This document shows, in pieces, positions 27,162-37,893 of a stretch of 64,000 nucleotides of DNA; positions within the stretch are counted from its first letter, which is position 1; each line of letters opens with the position of its first letter. Below the pieces are notes generated by a model, which had not been told where the DNA came from, did not search any database, and saw only the letters and a list, made by a program, of their open reading frames with translations. Source of the DNA: Ktedonosporobacter rubrisoli (lineage in GTDB: Bacteria; Chloroflexota; Ktedonobacteria; Ktedonobacterales; Ktedonobacteraceae). Where the stretch lies: positions 3,224,001 to 3,288,000 of the forward strand of contig NZ_CP035758.1 in NCBI RefSeq assembly GCF_004208415.1, given 5' to 3'. A program made the position numbers and the translations under genes.

Positions 27162-28874
27162 ATGTTTACCTCACTTCCCCAGACGAGCGAAGCGTTTGAA
27201 CGTTTAAGCTGGGCGGAGATCGAGCCCTGGTATCGAGAGCTACTAGAGAGTCCTCTTGTGTCGGAAACGCTCCAGCCCTGGATGGTCCAATGGTCGGATT
27301 TGAGCGCACTCGTCAATGAGACGATGATGCGCCTGGATATTGCCTGCACAACGAACACGGCTGACGAGGAACGTCCTCGGCGCAAGCAGAGATTCATGGA
27401 AGAAGTCTCTACTCCACAACAGGCACTGGATCAGCAGATCAAAGAGCGTCTGCTTGCCAGCGGGTTGGAGCCGGAGGGCTTTGCGCTTCCCCTGCGCAAT
27501 CTGCGTACAGAAGCAGCGCTTTACCGCGAAGAGAATCTGCCACTGTTGAATGAAGATAAGGCTCTGGATGACGAATACTACCAGATTGGCGGAGCGCAAA
27601 TGATCACGTGGAACGGGGAAGAGATGCCAAAAACCACAGTGGAACATGTCCTGTTTCATCCTGATCGCGCACAACGAGAACGAGCCTGGCGCGCTATTGC
27701 GGAGCGTGAAGCTGAAGATCGCGAAGAGCTCGATGCTCTCTGGATCAAAAAGATGCATGTGCGTCAGCAGATTGCGCGCAACGCCGGTTATGAGAACTAC
27801 CGCGATTATCGCTGGCAACAATTGCTGCGCTTTGATTATACCCCTGATGATTGCAAGATATTCCACAGGACTGTAGAGCAGGTTATCGTGCCAGCAGCCA
27901 GCCAGCTCTTCGAGAAACGCCGGAAGCTGCTGGGTGTGGAGAAACTGCGCCCCTGGGATATGCTGGTTGACCCGCGAGCGAGTGAGGAGCCGGGCCGCAT
28001 CTCCGATGTTGATGCACTGCTGAAGCAATGCCTTCCGGTTTTTCAGAGCATCGATCCTCAACTGGGAAGCTATTTTGAGACCATGCTCCAGGAGCAGCTT
28101 TTCGATCTGGAAGAGCGCCCAAACAAAGCTGACGATGGCTACAATCTGCCGCTAGAGGTCAGGCGCCGTCCTTTCATTTTTGGGAAAGTGAATGCGATTA
28201 CCGACGTTGTGCCGTTGATCTTTCACGAAATGGGGCATGCCTTCCACGTCTTTGAGACCATCCCTCTGCCTTACATTCACCAGCGAAAAGAGGAGGCCAT
28301 ACCACTAGAGTTTGGCGAGGTTGCATCAACCAGCATGGAATTTATTGGGGCTATGCATCTTCACCAGGTCGGTCTTTGTACAGAACAGGAGGCGGCACGC
28401 CTGCGCATCCAGCACCTGGAGAATTTGCTGACAAACTTCTTGCCACTCATTGTTATGGGCGATGCCTTCCAGCACTGGGTTTACGATCACCCCAAACAAG
28501 GAATGAATCCTGAGCAGTGCCGGCAGAAGTGGGCAGAACTCTCGCAACGCTATCAACCAGCAATCGACTGGAGCGGTCTGGAGAGAGAATGTGGAAGTCG
28601 CTGGCAAGGGGTGCTGCACTACTATTGCTTTCCGTTCTATTTTATTGAATACGCCTTTGCCGCCTTAGGCGCTTTGCAGATCTGGGACAACTATCTTCAC
28701 GATCAAGAGAGAGCGATCCGCCAGTATCGTTTCGCTCTCTCTCTTGGTGCGACAAGAACGGTGCCTGAACTCTATGAGGCGGCTGGAGCAAGATTTGCCT
28801 TTGATACGGATATGCTTGAGTATGTGGTGCAGTTGATCTCCCGGACTGTGGAAGATTTAGAGGCGCACGTGTAA
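27162..28874 (+). CDS. M3-family zinc metallopeptidase (oligoendopeptidase F-like)
   Basis: 570 residues. The zinc site is HEMGH (355-359) in FHEMGHAFHVF, followed by the downstream glutamate in EFGEVASTSMEF, the M3 pattern. Such enzymes are cytosolic and cut short peptides of about 5-20 residues. The start at 27162 is preferred over a TTG at 27141 because GAAAGG lies 8 bases ahead. It is divergent from the RNase gene, with about 195 bases between them, and is monocistronic. Confidence 0.9.
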   Translation: MFTSLPQTSEAFERLSWAEIEPWYRELLESPLVSETLQPWMVQWSDLSALVNETMMRLDIACTTNTADEERPRRKQRFMEEVSTPQQALDQQIKERLLASGLEPEGFALPLRNLRTEAALYREENLPLLNEDKALDDEYYQIGGAQMITWNGEEMPKTTVEHVLFHPDRAQRERAWRAIAEREAEDREELDALWIKKMHVRQQIARNAGYENYRDYRWQQLLRFDYTPDDCKIFHRTVEQVIVPAASQLFEKRRKLLGVEKLRPWDMLVDPRASEEPGRISDVDALLKQCLPVFQSIDPQLGSYFETMLQEQLFDLEERPNKADDGYNLPLEVRRRPFIFGKVNAITDVVPLIFHEMGHAFHVFETIPLPYIHQRKEEAIPLEFGEVASTSMEFIGAMHLHQVGLCTEQEAARLRIQHLENLLTNFLPLIVMGDAFQHWVYDHPKQGMNPEQCRQKWAELSQRYQPAIDWSGLERECGSRWQGVLHYYCFPFYFIEYAFAALGALQIWDNYLHDQERAIRQYRFALSLGATRTVPELYEAAGARFAFDTDMLEYVVQLISRTVEDLEAHV

Positions 28875-29134
28875 AGAAACGCCTGCGTCCCACTCCAGTA
28901 TGGAAATGTTGAGATGAAATTGGTGCTCATGTTGCCCTTTTCTGTTTGATGGGTGGTTGTCACGAGCTTCGAGAAGGCCGATGAAATGAGGAGAGAGGGA
29001 TCAGTTCATCGCTCCCTCCTTCATCGTCCACCAGGGCACAAGTTCTTCCTTCGCCCGTATCGCTGTCTCATCCATCCTCCCGTATTGAACGAGCATCGTA
29101 CCGCGATCCGATGGGTAAACAGGTCGTTACCACA

Positions 29135-29389
29135 ATGAGCACCAAATGCACCTGTCTCGGCATCATCGAGGTGACACGCCGCCAATTTCAAGAAGCTGGC
29201 ACGACCTGTGTGGAATGCCCAGCTTGCGGTGCACGCCGCACCCTCAAATCTCCCAAAGATTTGCCTCATTTTCCATCGCATCCGAGGCGCTTAACCCCTC
29301 CTCCAAAGAGAGAACGGCACTGGGTAGAGCAGGAAGAGATCTGGAAAGTGTCTGAAGGCCGAGGCTGGCGACAATCCGTGCTTACCTGA
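29135..29389 (+). CDS. Small zinc-ribbon-like protein
   Basis: 84 residues. Cysteines are arranged as CTC-x18-CVECPAC, consistent with a four-cysteine zinc ribbon, followed by a basic proline-rich stretch and an acidic/aromatic tail (ERHWVEQEEIWKV). No function is known to me; similar short ribbons often accompany mobile elements. The ribosome site is weak, so the ATG at 29135 is a best guess; 29111 is the alternative. Its stop coincides with the start of a diverged repeat that recurs at 32641. The gap 28875-29134 shows nothing. Confidence 0.5.
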   Translation: MSTKCTCLGIIEVTRRQFQEAGTTCVECPACGARRTLKSPKDLPHFPSHPRRLTPPPKRERHWVEQEEIWKVSEGRGWRQSVLT

Positions 29390-29470
29390 AACGAAAAGTT
29401 ACGCGAGAAGAACAGTCATCCAGCGTCATTTGCCAACAAACAACATGCCAAACATAGCATGGAAAAGTAC
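29387..29470 (+). repeat. Diverged direct repeat, copy 1 (second copy 32641-32723)
   Basis: About 84 bases, roughly 85 percent identical to 32641-32723, including an identical core GCCAACAAACAACATGCC. Both copies can be read as a peptide containing ASFANKQHAKH. They bracket the MerR/aldo-keto reductase genes. Confidence 0.75.
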
Positions 29471-29622
29471 TGCAAGAAACAGTGCCATTTATCAATGATA
29501 CCGCTTCTTAGGCCACCTAAAGCAATTCTCTAGAAAAGTATCCTGAGAAACACCATGGTGGTTTATGGATGCTCGGTCATGTGGAATCTGCAGGAGAAGG
29601 TCCAAAACTTCTTGAAAGCCGC

Positions 29623-29653
29623 TTGACTTAGAGCGCTCGAAGTATTTTATACT
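29623..29653 (+). promoter_or_regulatory. MerR-type promoter with a 19-base spacer
   Basis: TTGACT (29623-29628) and TATACT (29648-29653) are separated by 19 bases, the over-long spacing typical of MerR-controlled promoters. The spacer begins with the palindrome GAGCGCTC (29631-29638). It lies 95 bases upstream of a merR-type gene, so autoregulation is likely. Confidence 0.6.
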
Positions 29654-29747
29654 TGCTTCAGTATTCTCAAACGAATCGAGGAAGCTGATGCTTCCAGCTG
29701 CTAAAGGAAAGATATTCAGCATAAAACAAGATAAAGGGGTCAGATGC

Positions 29748-30206
29748 ATGATAAGTGATATTCCAATAGTACAAACAGAAGCACCATTAACTATTAAGCA
29801 AATGGCTGAACTGAGCGGCATGAGTGAATATACGCTGCGCTACTACGAGAAGGTTGGGCTCATCGAGCCGATTCCGCGTGACGGAAACAGCGGCCATCGA
29901 CGCTATCGTGCAGAGACAGTACGGATCGTGGAGAGGCTTTCGTGTCTGCGTGCCAGTGGCTTTTCTCTCGATGAAATGCGGCTGTACTTACAGCAGCGAA
30001 AACGTGGTGACGCAGCGGCAGCGGAGCAAAAAGCGTTGTTTCTGGCGCACGCCGAAGCAGTCGCGGAGGAAATCCGTAAACTGCAAATCCGGCAACGATA
30101 TCTGAGTGGCAAGGTGGCGTACTGGGATGCACGTCTGGACGGCGACCTGGAACGGGCTGCGCAGATTGCCGAAGAGAACCAAGAGATCGCCAAAGCGTTG
30201 AAATAA
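29748..30206 (+). CDS. MerR-family transcriptional regulator (AdhR/small-molecule type)
   Basis: 152 residues. N-terminal MerR winged helix (TIKQMAELSGMSEYTLRYYEKVGLI, cut here to its core residues 14-38; GHRRYRAETV), then a helical dimerisation region ending in a coiled coil. No conserved cysteines for metal binding, so a small-molecule or aldehyde/oxidative cue is likelier. The start at 29748 has AAAGGGG 9 bases ahead. Two aldo-keto reductases follow in the same direction, a pairing commonly seen for MerR/AdhR-like regulators of carbonyl detoxification. Confidence 0.88.
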   Translation: MISDIPIVQTEAPLTIKQMAELSGMSEYTLRYYEKVGLIEPIPRDGNSGHRRYRAETVRIVERLSCLRASGFSLDEMRLYLQQRKRGDAAAAEQKALFLAHAEAVAEEIRKLQIRQRYLSGKVAYWDARLDGDLERAAQIAEENQEIAKALK

Positions 30207-30382
30207 CAAACAGCCGATGGAGCATTAGAGGTTGCCTTTCTCGCACGAGTCAGGTGGTTAACCGGCGCGGCGATGATGATTGATGGCGAACTCAGCCTCT
30301 TAACTCATCACGCTGCTCAAGCATGTTCAATTCAAAAGGATTCTTACTTATTCCAAACAAATCATTCTAAGGAGACATCTAT

Positions 30383-31465
30383 ATGTCACTCACCTCATAT
30401 GTGACGCTCGGTCACTCTGGATTGCGGGTCAGCCCGTTTTGTCTGGGCGGCATGTCCTTCGGAGAAGACCTGGGCTGGGGTTCTAGCGTTCAGGAGTCAG
30501 AAGCGATCATCTCGCGGTATCTGCAGGAGGGAGGCAACTTCATCGATACCGCCAACATTTACACCAGGGGTCACTCCGAGAAGATCATCGGCGACTTCTT
30601 CGCGCAGCACAAAGGCCGCAGAGATCGTGTAGTGATTGCGACCAAGTTCTTCTGCAACCTCTGGGCTGGCGACCCCAATGGAGGAGGAGGCAGCCGCAAA
30701 GCCATCATCGCTCAGTGCGAGGAGTCGCTTCGCCGACTGCAGACTGACTACATTGATCTCTACTACCTGCACAATTGGGATCGATTTACCCCGGTAGAAG
30801 AGACGATGCGCGCCTTGGAAGACCTGGTACGGACCGGGAAGGTTCGCTACATAGGTTTCTCCGATGCACCGGCATGGAAAGTTGCTCAGGCACAAATGAT
30901 CGCACAGTTCCGGGGGTGGGCACCTCTCATTGCACTGCAGATCGAGTATTCGCTGCTGCAACGCACAGTGGAAGGAGAACTGATCCCTATGGCGCAGGAA
31001 CTCGGACTGGGTGTGTTGCCGTGGGGTCCGCTCAAAGGGGGGATACTCTCAGGAAAGTACACACGCGAAAATCATCCGACGACGCAAAGGCAGCGGGGAG
31101 CGTCCATTGAACTCACCGACAAGGACTACACCATCATCGACCAGCTTCAGAAGTTTGCAGTGGAACTCGGCGCCGCTGTGTCCACTGTCGCCCTGGCCTG
31201 GGTGCAGAGCCAACCAGGCGTCACCTCGACTATCATTGGGGCCAGGACCATGGAGCACCTTGAGGCAAACCTGAATGCTCTGGACGTGCACTTGACCCCT
31301 GAACAGATCGCAACTCTGAATGCCGCGTCTAAGCCGGAGCTGAATTTCCCTGCCGAGTTCAACGCCAATCGGTCACCCAATTACGCGCATGCAGGCGCAA
31401 CAGTCAATGGAATGCCAAGCCAACTTTATGTGAGTGTGCCGACGAACGATGCTCAGCGCTATTAA
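30383..31465 (+). CDS. Aldo/keto reductase 1
   Basis: 360 residues, (beta/alpha)8 NADPH-dependent carbonyl reductase. Catalytic tetrad is visible as DTANIYTRG (Asp and Tyr), ATKF (Lys) and YYLHNWD (His). The C-terminal cofactor site is IIGARTMEHLEANL. AAGGAG lies 10 bases ahead of the start. It follows the MerR gene after 176 bases and precedes a second aldo/keto reductase by 85 bases; the three probably form one regulated unit for reducing reactive aldehydes or ketones. Confidence 0.92.
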   Translation: MSLTSYVTLGHSGLRVSPFCLGGMSFGEDLGWGSSVQESEAIISRYLQEGGNFIDTANIYTRGHSEKIIGDFFAQHKGRRDRVVIATKFFCNLWAGDPNGGGGSRKAIIAQCEESLRRLQTDYIDLYYLHNWDRFTPVEETMRALEDLVRTGKVRYIGFSDAPAWKVAQAQMIAQFRGWAPLIALQIEYSLLQRTVEGELIPMAQELGLGVLPWGPLKGGILSGKYTRENHPTTQRQRGASIELTDKDYTIIDQLQKFAVELGAAVSTVALAWVQSQPGVTSTIIGARTMEHLEANLNALDVHLTPEQIATLNAASKPELNFPAEFNANRSPNYAHAGATVNGMPSQLYVSVPTNDAQRY

Positions 31466-31526
31466 CTCTGGCAGTACAGTGGCAAAAAATCTGCGGCAGA
31501 GTGCTGTTCAAGCGTGAACAACATGA

Positions 31527-32540
<1,014 letters not shown>

Positions 32541-32640
32541 GTGACAAGCGATGTTTTTCAATAGCTCTGTGCAAGCCTCCACCCTGAGTTGGGGGGAGAC
32601 GCCTGGCGAGGTGCCTCCTCTCCAGCGGCATCGGCCCCTC

Positions 32641-32723
32641 TGAAACGAAAATTATGTGAGAAGAACAGTCACATGGCGTCGTTTGCCAACAAACAACATG
32701 CCAAGCACAACATGGAGAAGTTG
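32641..32723 (+). repeat. Diverged direct repeat, copy 2 (first copy 29387-29470)
   Basis: See copy 1. This copy has one base fewer near its start and lies 100 bases after the second aldo/keto reductase. Confidence 0.75.
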
Positions 32724-33073
32724 GGTTGGGCACAAACTTGTTGATGCTCGATTGCTTTCTGAGATAGCATGATTTATCATAGAAAATACCCCTTTCTGCT
32801 ATAAAGTGTGAAGCTTACGCTGGTGCAAGAGAGGAAACGAGGCACGGCCAATCCCATGCGCTTAATCAGTTTGAGGTTATTGACTTGTCCTTGCTTTTGC
32901 AGATAATCCCTGCTAGACTGACTCGTAGGAGAAAAGTCGTCACAGAACATTCCTTCTCTTACGAGTCGATGCTTCTCCTACAATGATTGGCTCTTGTCCT
33001 TCGTGCTCAAACGAGGATCTCCTGAAGTTCTGAGTAGTCCAAATGAGACACGAAAACTCGTGCCAGAAACTAT
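32724..33073. other. Intergenic region with decayed integrase N-terminus and an imperfect hairpin
   Basis: Imperfect inverted repeat GACTCGTAGGAGAAAAG (about 32920-32938) against CTTCTCTTACGAGTC (about 32951-32967). Frames running into the integrase fragment are interrupted by stops, consistent with a lost N-terminal domain. Confidence 0.35.
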
Positions 33074-33592
33074 TTGAGAGGAAAAGCGATCTTTGCGCTG
33101 GGGTATTGGGCTGGATGTCAGGTCAGTGATGTGGCGCACCTGCTGATGGAGCATACTCATGTGGAACCCAAGATTGGATGGCTGCGTGTGGGGCACAAGG
33201 GGGAGAAGTTTCGCGAGATCGATCTCTTAAATGAAGCACGCAGGCCACTGAACGAGTATCTCCTGCATGGAGGACGAGATCGAGAAAGCCTGTATGTCTT
33301 CACTTCCCAACGTGCGCTGCAACTCTCCGAAGCTGGCATTCACCATTGGTTCCGTACCCTCAAGAGGAGCGCTACCCAGGAGCAATGGGAGTTGATTGCT
33401 GATGTGACCTTTCATGATCTTCGCCATGACTTTGCCCATCGAGCGCGTGCGGCGGGGTGGTCGTTAGAGGAGTTGGCCTATTACCTGGGTCATGTGACAG
33501 TGAAGGGAACACCTGCCATCCAGACGACCGTTCGCTACACTCAGGTCAGCTGGTCACGCGTCAAGGAAAAGCTCAAACTGTTAAAAGGATAG
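33074..33592 (+). pseudogene. Tyrosine recombinase/integrase, catalytic-domain fragment with Arg-I replaced
   Basis: 172 residues covering only the catalytic domain of a phage-type integrase. Box II reads HDLRH (114-118), then LGH (138-140) and nucleophile Tyr155 in TTVRYTQ; the beta-sheet lysine is in HKGEK. The first catalytic arginine should sit in the sequence GCxVSDV, but the residue is glutamine (codon CAG, residue 16). The N-terminal core-binding domain is missing and no ribosome site precedes the TTG start. It is probably inactive. Confidence 0.75.
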
Positions 33593-33638
33593 GGAGACTC
33601 TCGATCAGGCAGGGACATCTGATCGAGGAGAAACGAAG

Positions 33639-36368
33639 ATGAAAGAGACGTTGCTGACGACAAAATTACTCGTACCGCGCTTGCCCGTTCAGCATATCCC
33701 ACGGCAGCACTTGATCGCGCACCTTGAGAGCTGCAAGCTCTTCCCCCTGACGCTTGTTTCTGCGCCTGCGGGTTCAGGAAAGACCACACTCTTAGTGGAG
33801 TGGGTGCGTCGAACTTCGATGCCTGTCTCCTGGCTTTCACTAGAGACCGGAGACAGCGACTTCACGCGGTTCCTGACCTATCTGGGGGCCTCGCTGCGCA
33901 CCCTTGGCATCCATCTCTCGATTGAGGAGTTGCTTTCTTCCAACCCAACTTCCCCTCAAGAGAGGGTCCTGATTCCGCTCATTAATGATCTTGACGCTTC
34001 CCTCTCCACTGATGTTGCACTCGTCCTCGATGACTATCATCTGATTGAGAGCGAAGCTGTGCATCTGATACTCCTCTTTTTGCTTGAGCATCTTCCTCAA
34101 CGTCTCCATCTGATTCTCGGAACGCGCAGCGATCCACCTTTGCCTCTGGTTCGTTGGCGCGCTCGTGGCTTCTTGAGCGAGATCCGTGCTCAAGCTTTGC
34201 GTTTCACTTCTCCTGAAATCCAGTCATTTTTGCACCGCATGCAATTGGAATTGGCACCTGCTACCCTGCGCCACCTTGAGGAGCGCACAGAAGGCTGGGC
34301 TGCCGGCATACAACTGGTTGCCCTGGCCCTGCGTCATCATCACGACCATGACACCTTTCTCCGTCAGCTGCGCGGCAGTTCGCATTTTCTGCTCGAATAT
34401 GTTCATGAGGAGATACTGGCAAACCTTCCACAAGAAGTGCGCACCTTTCTGTTGCGGACAAGTATCCTGGAGCGGATGACGGCTTCGCTCTGCGACACGC
34501 TTCTAGAGCGGACAGATAGTCAGACCATGCTCAAGTATCTGCGCCAGGCCAATCTCTTTGTCAGTGCGCTTGATGAGACGGGCGAGTGGTATTGCTATCA
34601 CGGCCTCTTTGCCGAAGGGTTACGTTATCACCTTTCCCAACAAGAGCCGGATCTGGTTTCAACACTGTGTCATCGTGCCAGTATCTGGTACGAAGAGCAT
34701 GGGATGCTCTTTGAAGCCTGCGAGTATGCTGTGCAGGCCAAAGATGTTCCACGAGCGATTCCTCTGATCGAACACCATGTTCGCTATCTCATCGGGCATC
34801 TCGAATTTTCTCTGCTCCACCGCTGGCTCTCGCAGCTACCACGTGAGAGTATTACACACCGCCCGCTCCTGGTTGTTGCTTCTGCCTGGCTTCTGTTTAT
34901 TCAGGGTCAAGGAGGGTATCGGGAGCAGAGCATCACGCAGCTTCAAGAGGGAGGGCAAGGACATGTCGAACCGCTGGATCACGCGGAATGGGCAGAAGCG
35001 CAGGTAGACCTTCATTTCTTTTCTGTCATCCAGGCACTGCTCACCCATAAATCTAGCCAAGCAGTAGCGCTTGCTCAGCGCACCCTCGAATTGCTCCCTG
35101 CATACCGAGAGGATCTGCGACATCTGGGCTCGCTTTATCTCCGGCTCGCTGAGTGCGCTCATCAACTGCGTGCTGGAGATTTTGCAGCGGCTGAACGTGG
35201 GTTGATCGAGGTCAGTACGCAGACGAATGCCGCAGACTATCCACTGCTTAGCGTGCTTGCGATGACGGATCTGGCAGAACTCTACGAGGCCCAGGGCGCT
35301 TTACCCAAGCTTGCACGTCTCTACCAGCAGCTTTTTCAGTTGTTTCGTTCCAAGAATCTGGCACTGCCAGAACTCATCGCCTGGGCCTACATGAAGTATG
35401 CCGAGTTGCTGCTGGAATGGAACCAGGTGGATGCATCTGAGGAAGCGCTCAAACCAGCATTGGCCGCGAGTCAGCAATCACAGACCAATGCACTCATGCT
35501 CTCTTGTCGCTTCGTCCAGTTTCGCATGTGCCTGGCCAGGAGACGAGAAGCAGATGCACTTACGCTGCTCCACGAGCTAGAAACAGGCGACGAGAGCACT
35601 GAACCTGGAGCAACGGGAGGAATCGGTATGCTAGCGCGCATACGCTGGTTGCTTCATCAAGGCAAGCTCGATGAAGCACAGGCCAGGCTCCAAACCAGCG
35701 GCGTGGGCTACGACGATCCATTGAAAGAACCGCCAGGCGCTCAACTTTTTATGCTCTATATGTCCCTGGCGCGCGTGCTCATCGCCCATGGTCGCAGTTT
35801 TTCCCAACACCTCCCGATCAAGCAGGCCCTGACGTTGCTTGATCGCCTCTATCCTCTCTATGAGCAAGTGGGTTTCGCGGGGCGCATCATTGAAATCCTG
35901 CTGCTCAAGTCCCTTGCCTTCTCGGCGCAAGGGGAGACGCAGGCAGCGCTCTCCCAGCTTTCGCATGCGCTCTCCCTGGCTGAACCTGATGGTTTCGTGC
36001 GTCTCTTCGCCGACGAGGGTGAACCGATGGCTCGTTTGCTCATGCGTCTCGCGGTCCAGAAGCCGGGGAGCGCCTCGTATATTCGTACGCTTCTGGACGC
36101 CACATCTTTTGCCAGCGCCTCAGAACAGGAGAAAGAACAACGACAACATGCCTCTGTTTCGCCTCCCCCACTTCTGGAAGCGCTCAGTGCCCGTGAAATG
36201 GAGGTTCTCGAACTGCTGGTTGCAGGCGCGGCGAATCAAGAGATCGCCGCCCAGCTGGTAATCTCCCCCAATACGGTCAAACGGCATGTGAAGCATATTC
36301 TTGCCAAACTTGCTGTGACCAATCGCACGCAAGCGGTTGTGCGCGCCCGTGAACTGCGCCTGGTGTAA
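33639..36368 (+). CDS. LuxR-family MalT-type ATP-dependent transcriptional regulator
   Basis: 909 residues. Walker A SAPAGSGKTT (41-50), Walker B ALVLDDYH, a central repeat region rich in leucine/alanine helices, and a C-terminal LuxR helix-turn-helix (LSAREMEVLELLVAGAANQE, ISPNTVKRHVKHILAKL). GAGGAG lies ahead of the start. It reads toward the P450/ABC/SDR genes, 280 bases upstream of them, and is the obvious candidate activator for them. Confidence 0.92.
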   Translation: MKETLLTTKLLVPRLPVQHIPRQHLIAHLESCKLFPLTLVSAPAGSGKTTLLVEWVRRTSMPVSWLSLETGDSDFTRFLTYLGASLRTLGIHLSIEELLSSNPTSPQERVLIPLINDLDASLSTDVALVLDDYHLIESEAVHLILLFLLEHLPQRLHLILGTRSDPPLPLVRWRARGFLSEIRAQALRFTSPEIQSFLHRMQLELAPATLRHLEERTEGWAAGIQLVALALRHHHDHDTFLRQLRGSSHFLLEYVHEEILANLPQEVRTFLLRTSILERMTASLCDTLLERTDSQTMLKYLRQANLFVSALDETGEWYCYHGLFAEGLRYHLSQQEPDLVSTLCHRASIWYEEHGMLFEACEYAVQAKDVPRAIPLIEHHVRYLIGHLEFSLLHRWLSQLPRESITHRPLLVVASAWLLFIQGQGGYREQSITQLQEGGQGHVEPLDHAEWAEAQVDLHFFSVIQALLTHKSSQAVALAQRTLELLPAYREDLRHLGSLYLRLAECAHQLRAGDFAAAERGLIEVSTQTNAADYPLLSVLAMTDLAELYEAQGALPKLARLYQQLFQLFRSKNLALPELIAWAYMKYAELLLEWNQVDASEEALKPALAASQQSQTNALMLSCRFVQFRMCLARRREADALTLLHELETGDESTEPGATGGIGMLARIRWLLHQGKLDEAQARLQTSGVGYDDPLKEPPGAQLFMLYMSLARVLIAHGRSFSQHLPIKQALTLLDRLYPLYEQVGFAGRIIEILLLKSLAFSAQGETQAALSQLSHALSLAEPDGFVRLFADEGEPMARLLMRLAVQKPGSASYIRTLLDATSFASASEQEKEQRQHASVSPPPLLEALSAREMEVLELLVAGAANQEIAAQLVISPNTVKRHVKHILAKLAVTNRTQAVVRARELRLV

Positions 36369-36650
36369 TCTGAGCGTTCTCCCACAATACTCCCTCTTTT
36401 CATAGCAATGCTCCCTGTGATACTCCTCTGGGAGGATGGCTAGCCGCTCCCTCTCCCCTATACTGATGGCGAAGCACCTGTTCCTATACTTCAAGGGCAG
36501 GAACATCAAAGAAGCGAGGCGTCTTCGCTCTCTCAGAACAAGCGGCTTACTGCTTAGCTTTGCGACCACTCGCTTCTTCCAGCAAAGAGCCTTGCGCTGT
36601 TCAGAAATGGATACCGACTCTCTCATCCGCATGAAAGGAAACTGTGTATT

Positions 36651-37865
36651 ATGCATCAGATTACGTTGGATGATTTGCTCTCACAGGAAGCAATACAAAA
36701 CCCATGTCCATTCTATGCTCACTTACGCATGAAAGAACCTCTTACCCGTTTCACTGACATTGATGGGACAGATGCCTGGCTCGTCACAAGCTATAATGAG
36801 GCTCTCGCTCTTCTGACAGATCCACGTTTTACGAACACAAAACAGCAGGTGTCGTCGCAGCAAGATGGGCAGAGAGCGCTTCAGGAAAGTACAACCGATG
36901 AGGAGCACACTTTGTCGGCTGGAAACATGCTAAGTTTTACACACTTGCGCCCCCTGGTTGCAAAAGCATTTACACCACGCCGGGTTGAGCAGTTACGTCT
37001 GCGCATTCAGCAGATCGCTGATGCACTGCTGGACGCGGTGCATCGGCAAGGAAAAATGGATCTGATTGCTGATTTTGCTTATCCACTCCCAATCACCGTC
37101 ATTTTAGAATTACTAGGGATTCCAGGAGAGGATCGTCAGACATTTCGCGCCTGGTCACAGGCCATTGTAAGCACACCCAACGATAGTGAGCAGGAGGAAG
37201 TACGCGCAGTTGCTCACAAGGAACTCACGCACTACATTGCAACGCTCCTCTCCACCAGGCGAAAGCTACCTGGCAATGACCTGGTGAGTGATCTTGTCAT
37301 GCGAGAAGAGAATGAAAGAAAACTTCATGAGCAAGAACTCACTTTTATCATTTTCGTGCTGCTCATCGCCGGGCATGAGACCACCGCCAATTTGATTGGC
37401 ACCAGCATGCTGGCGCTGTTAGAGCATCCTCTCCAATTGCAGGTGCTCCGTGACGATCCCTCTCTGATCCCTGTAGCCGTCGAGGAGTTGCTGCGCTATA
37501 CCGCTCCAGTAAGTACTTCAGGCCCCCGTTGGGCACGTGAAGACGTTGTCATAGAGAGCAACGTGATCCGTCGAGGCCAGGCGGTGTATGTTTCTTTGGT
37601 CGCGGCCAATTGCGATCCGCAGCAGTTCACTGCTCCAGAGGAGTTGGATATTACCCGCCAGGGCAATCAGCATCTGGCCTTTGGCAAGGGTATTCATTTC
37701 TGCCTCGGGGCACCGTTAGCCCGCCTGGAGGGTCAAATTGCTTTGAGTACCCTCCTACGACGCATGCCTCATCTGCGCCGGGCAAGCAAGACTGAGCAGT
37801 TCGTCTGGAAACGCGATCTCTTTTTGCGTGGCGTCACGAGTCTACCAGTAACATTCTCGATCTGA
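36651..37865 (+). CDS. Cytochrome P450, lacking the usual DPPEH motif
   Basis: 404 residues. I-helix AGHETT (240-245), ExxR as EELLR, and haem loop FGKGIHFCLG (344-353, Cys351) are intact. Where relatives, including the one at 23387, have DPPEHTRLR before the C-helix, this protein has LSFTHLRPLV, a short in-frame loss. That region helps position the haem propionate and substrate cover, so activity may be altered. It reads closely like the P450 at 23387. It is followed at 28 bases by an ABC exporter, suggesting one transcription unit. Confidence 0.92.
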   Translation: MHQITLDDLLSQEAIQNPCPFYAHLRMKEPLTRFTDIDGTDAWLVTSYNEALALLTDPRFTNTKQQVSSQQDGQRALQESTTDEEHTLSAGNMLSFTHLRPLVAKAFTPRRVEQLRLRIQQIADALLDAVHRQGKMDLIADFAYPLPITVILELLGIPGEDRQTFRAWSQAIVSTPNDSEQEEVRAVAHKELTHYIATLLSTRRKLPGNDLVSDLVMREENERKLHEQELTFIIFVLLIAGHETTANLIGTSMLALLEHPLQLQVLRDDPSLIPVAVEELLRYTAPVSTSGPRWAREDVVIESNVIRRGQAVYVSLVAANCDPQQFTAPEELDITRQGNQHLAFGKGIHFCLGAPLARLEGQIALSTLLRRMPHLRRASKTEQFVWKRDLFLRGVTSLPVTFSI

Positions 37866-37893
37866 TGGCATTTTTTGAGCGAAAGAGTTGGTA

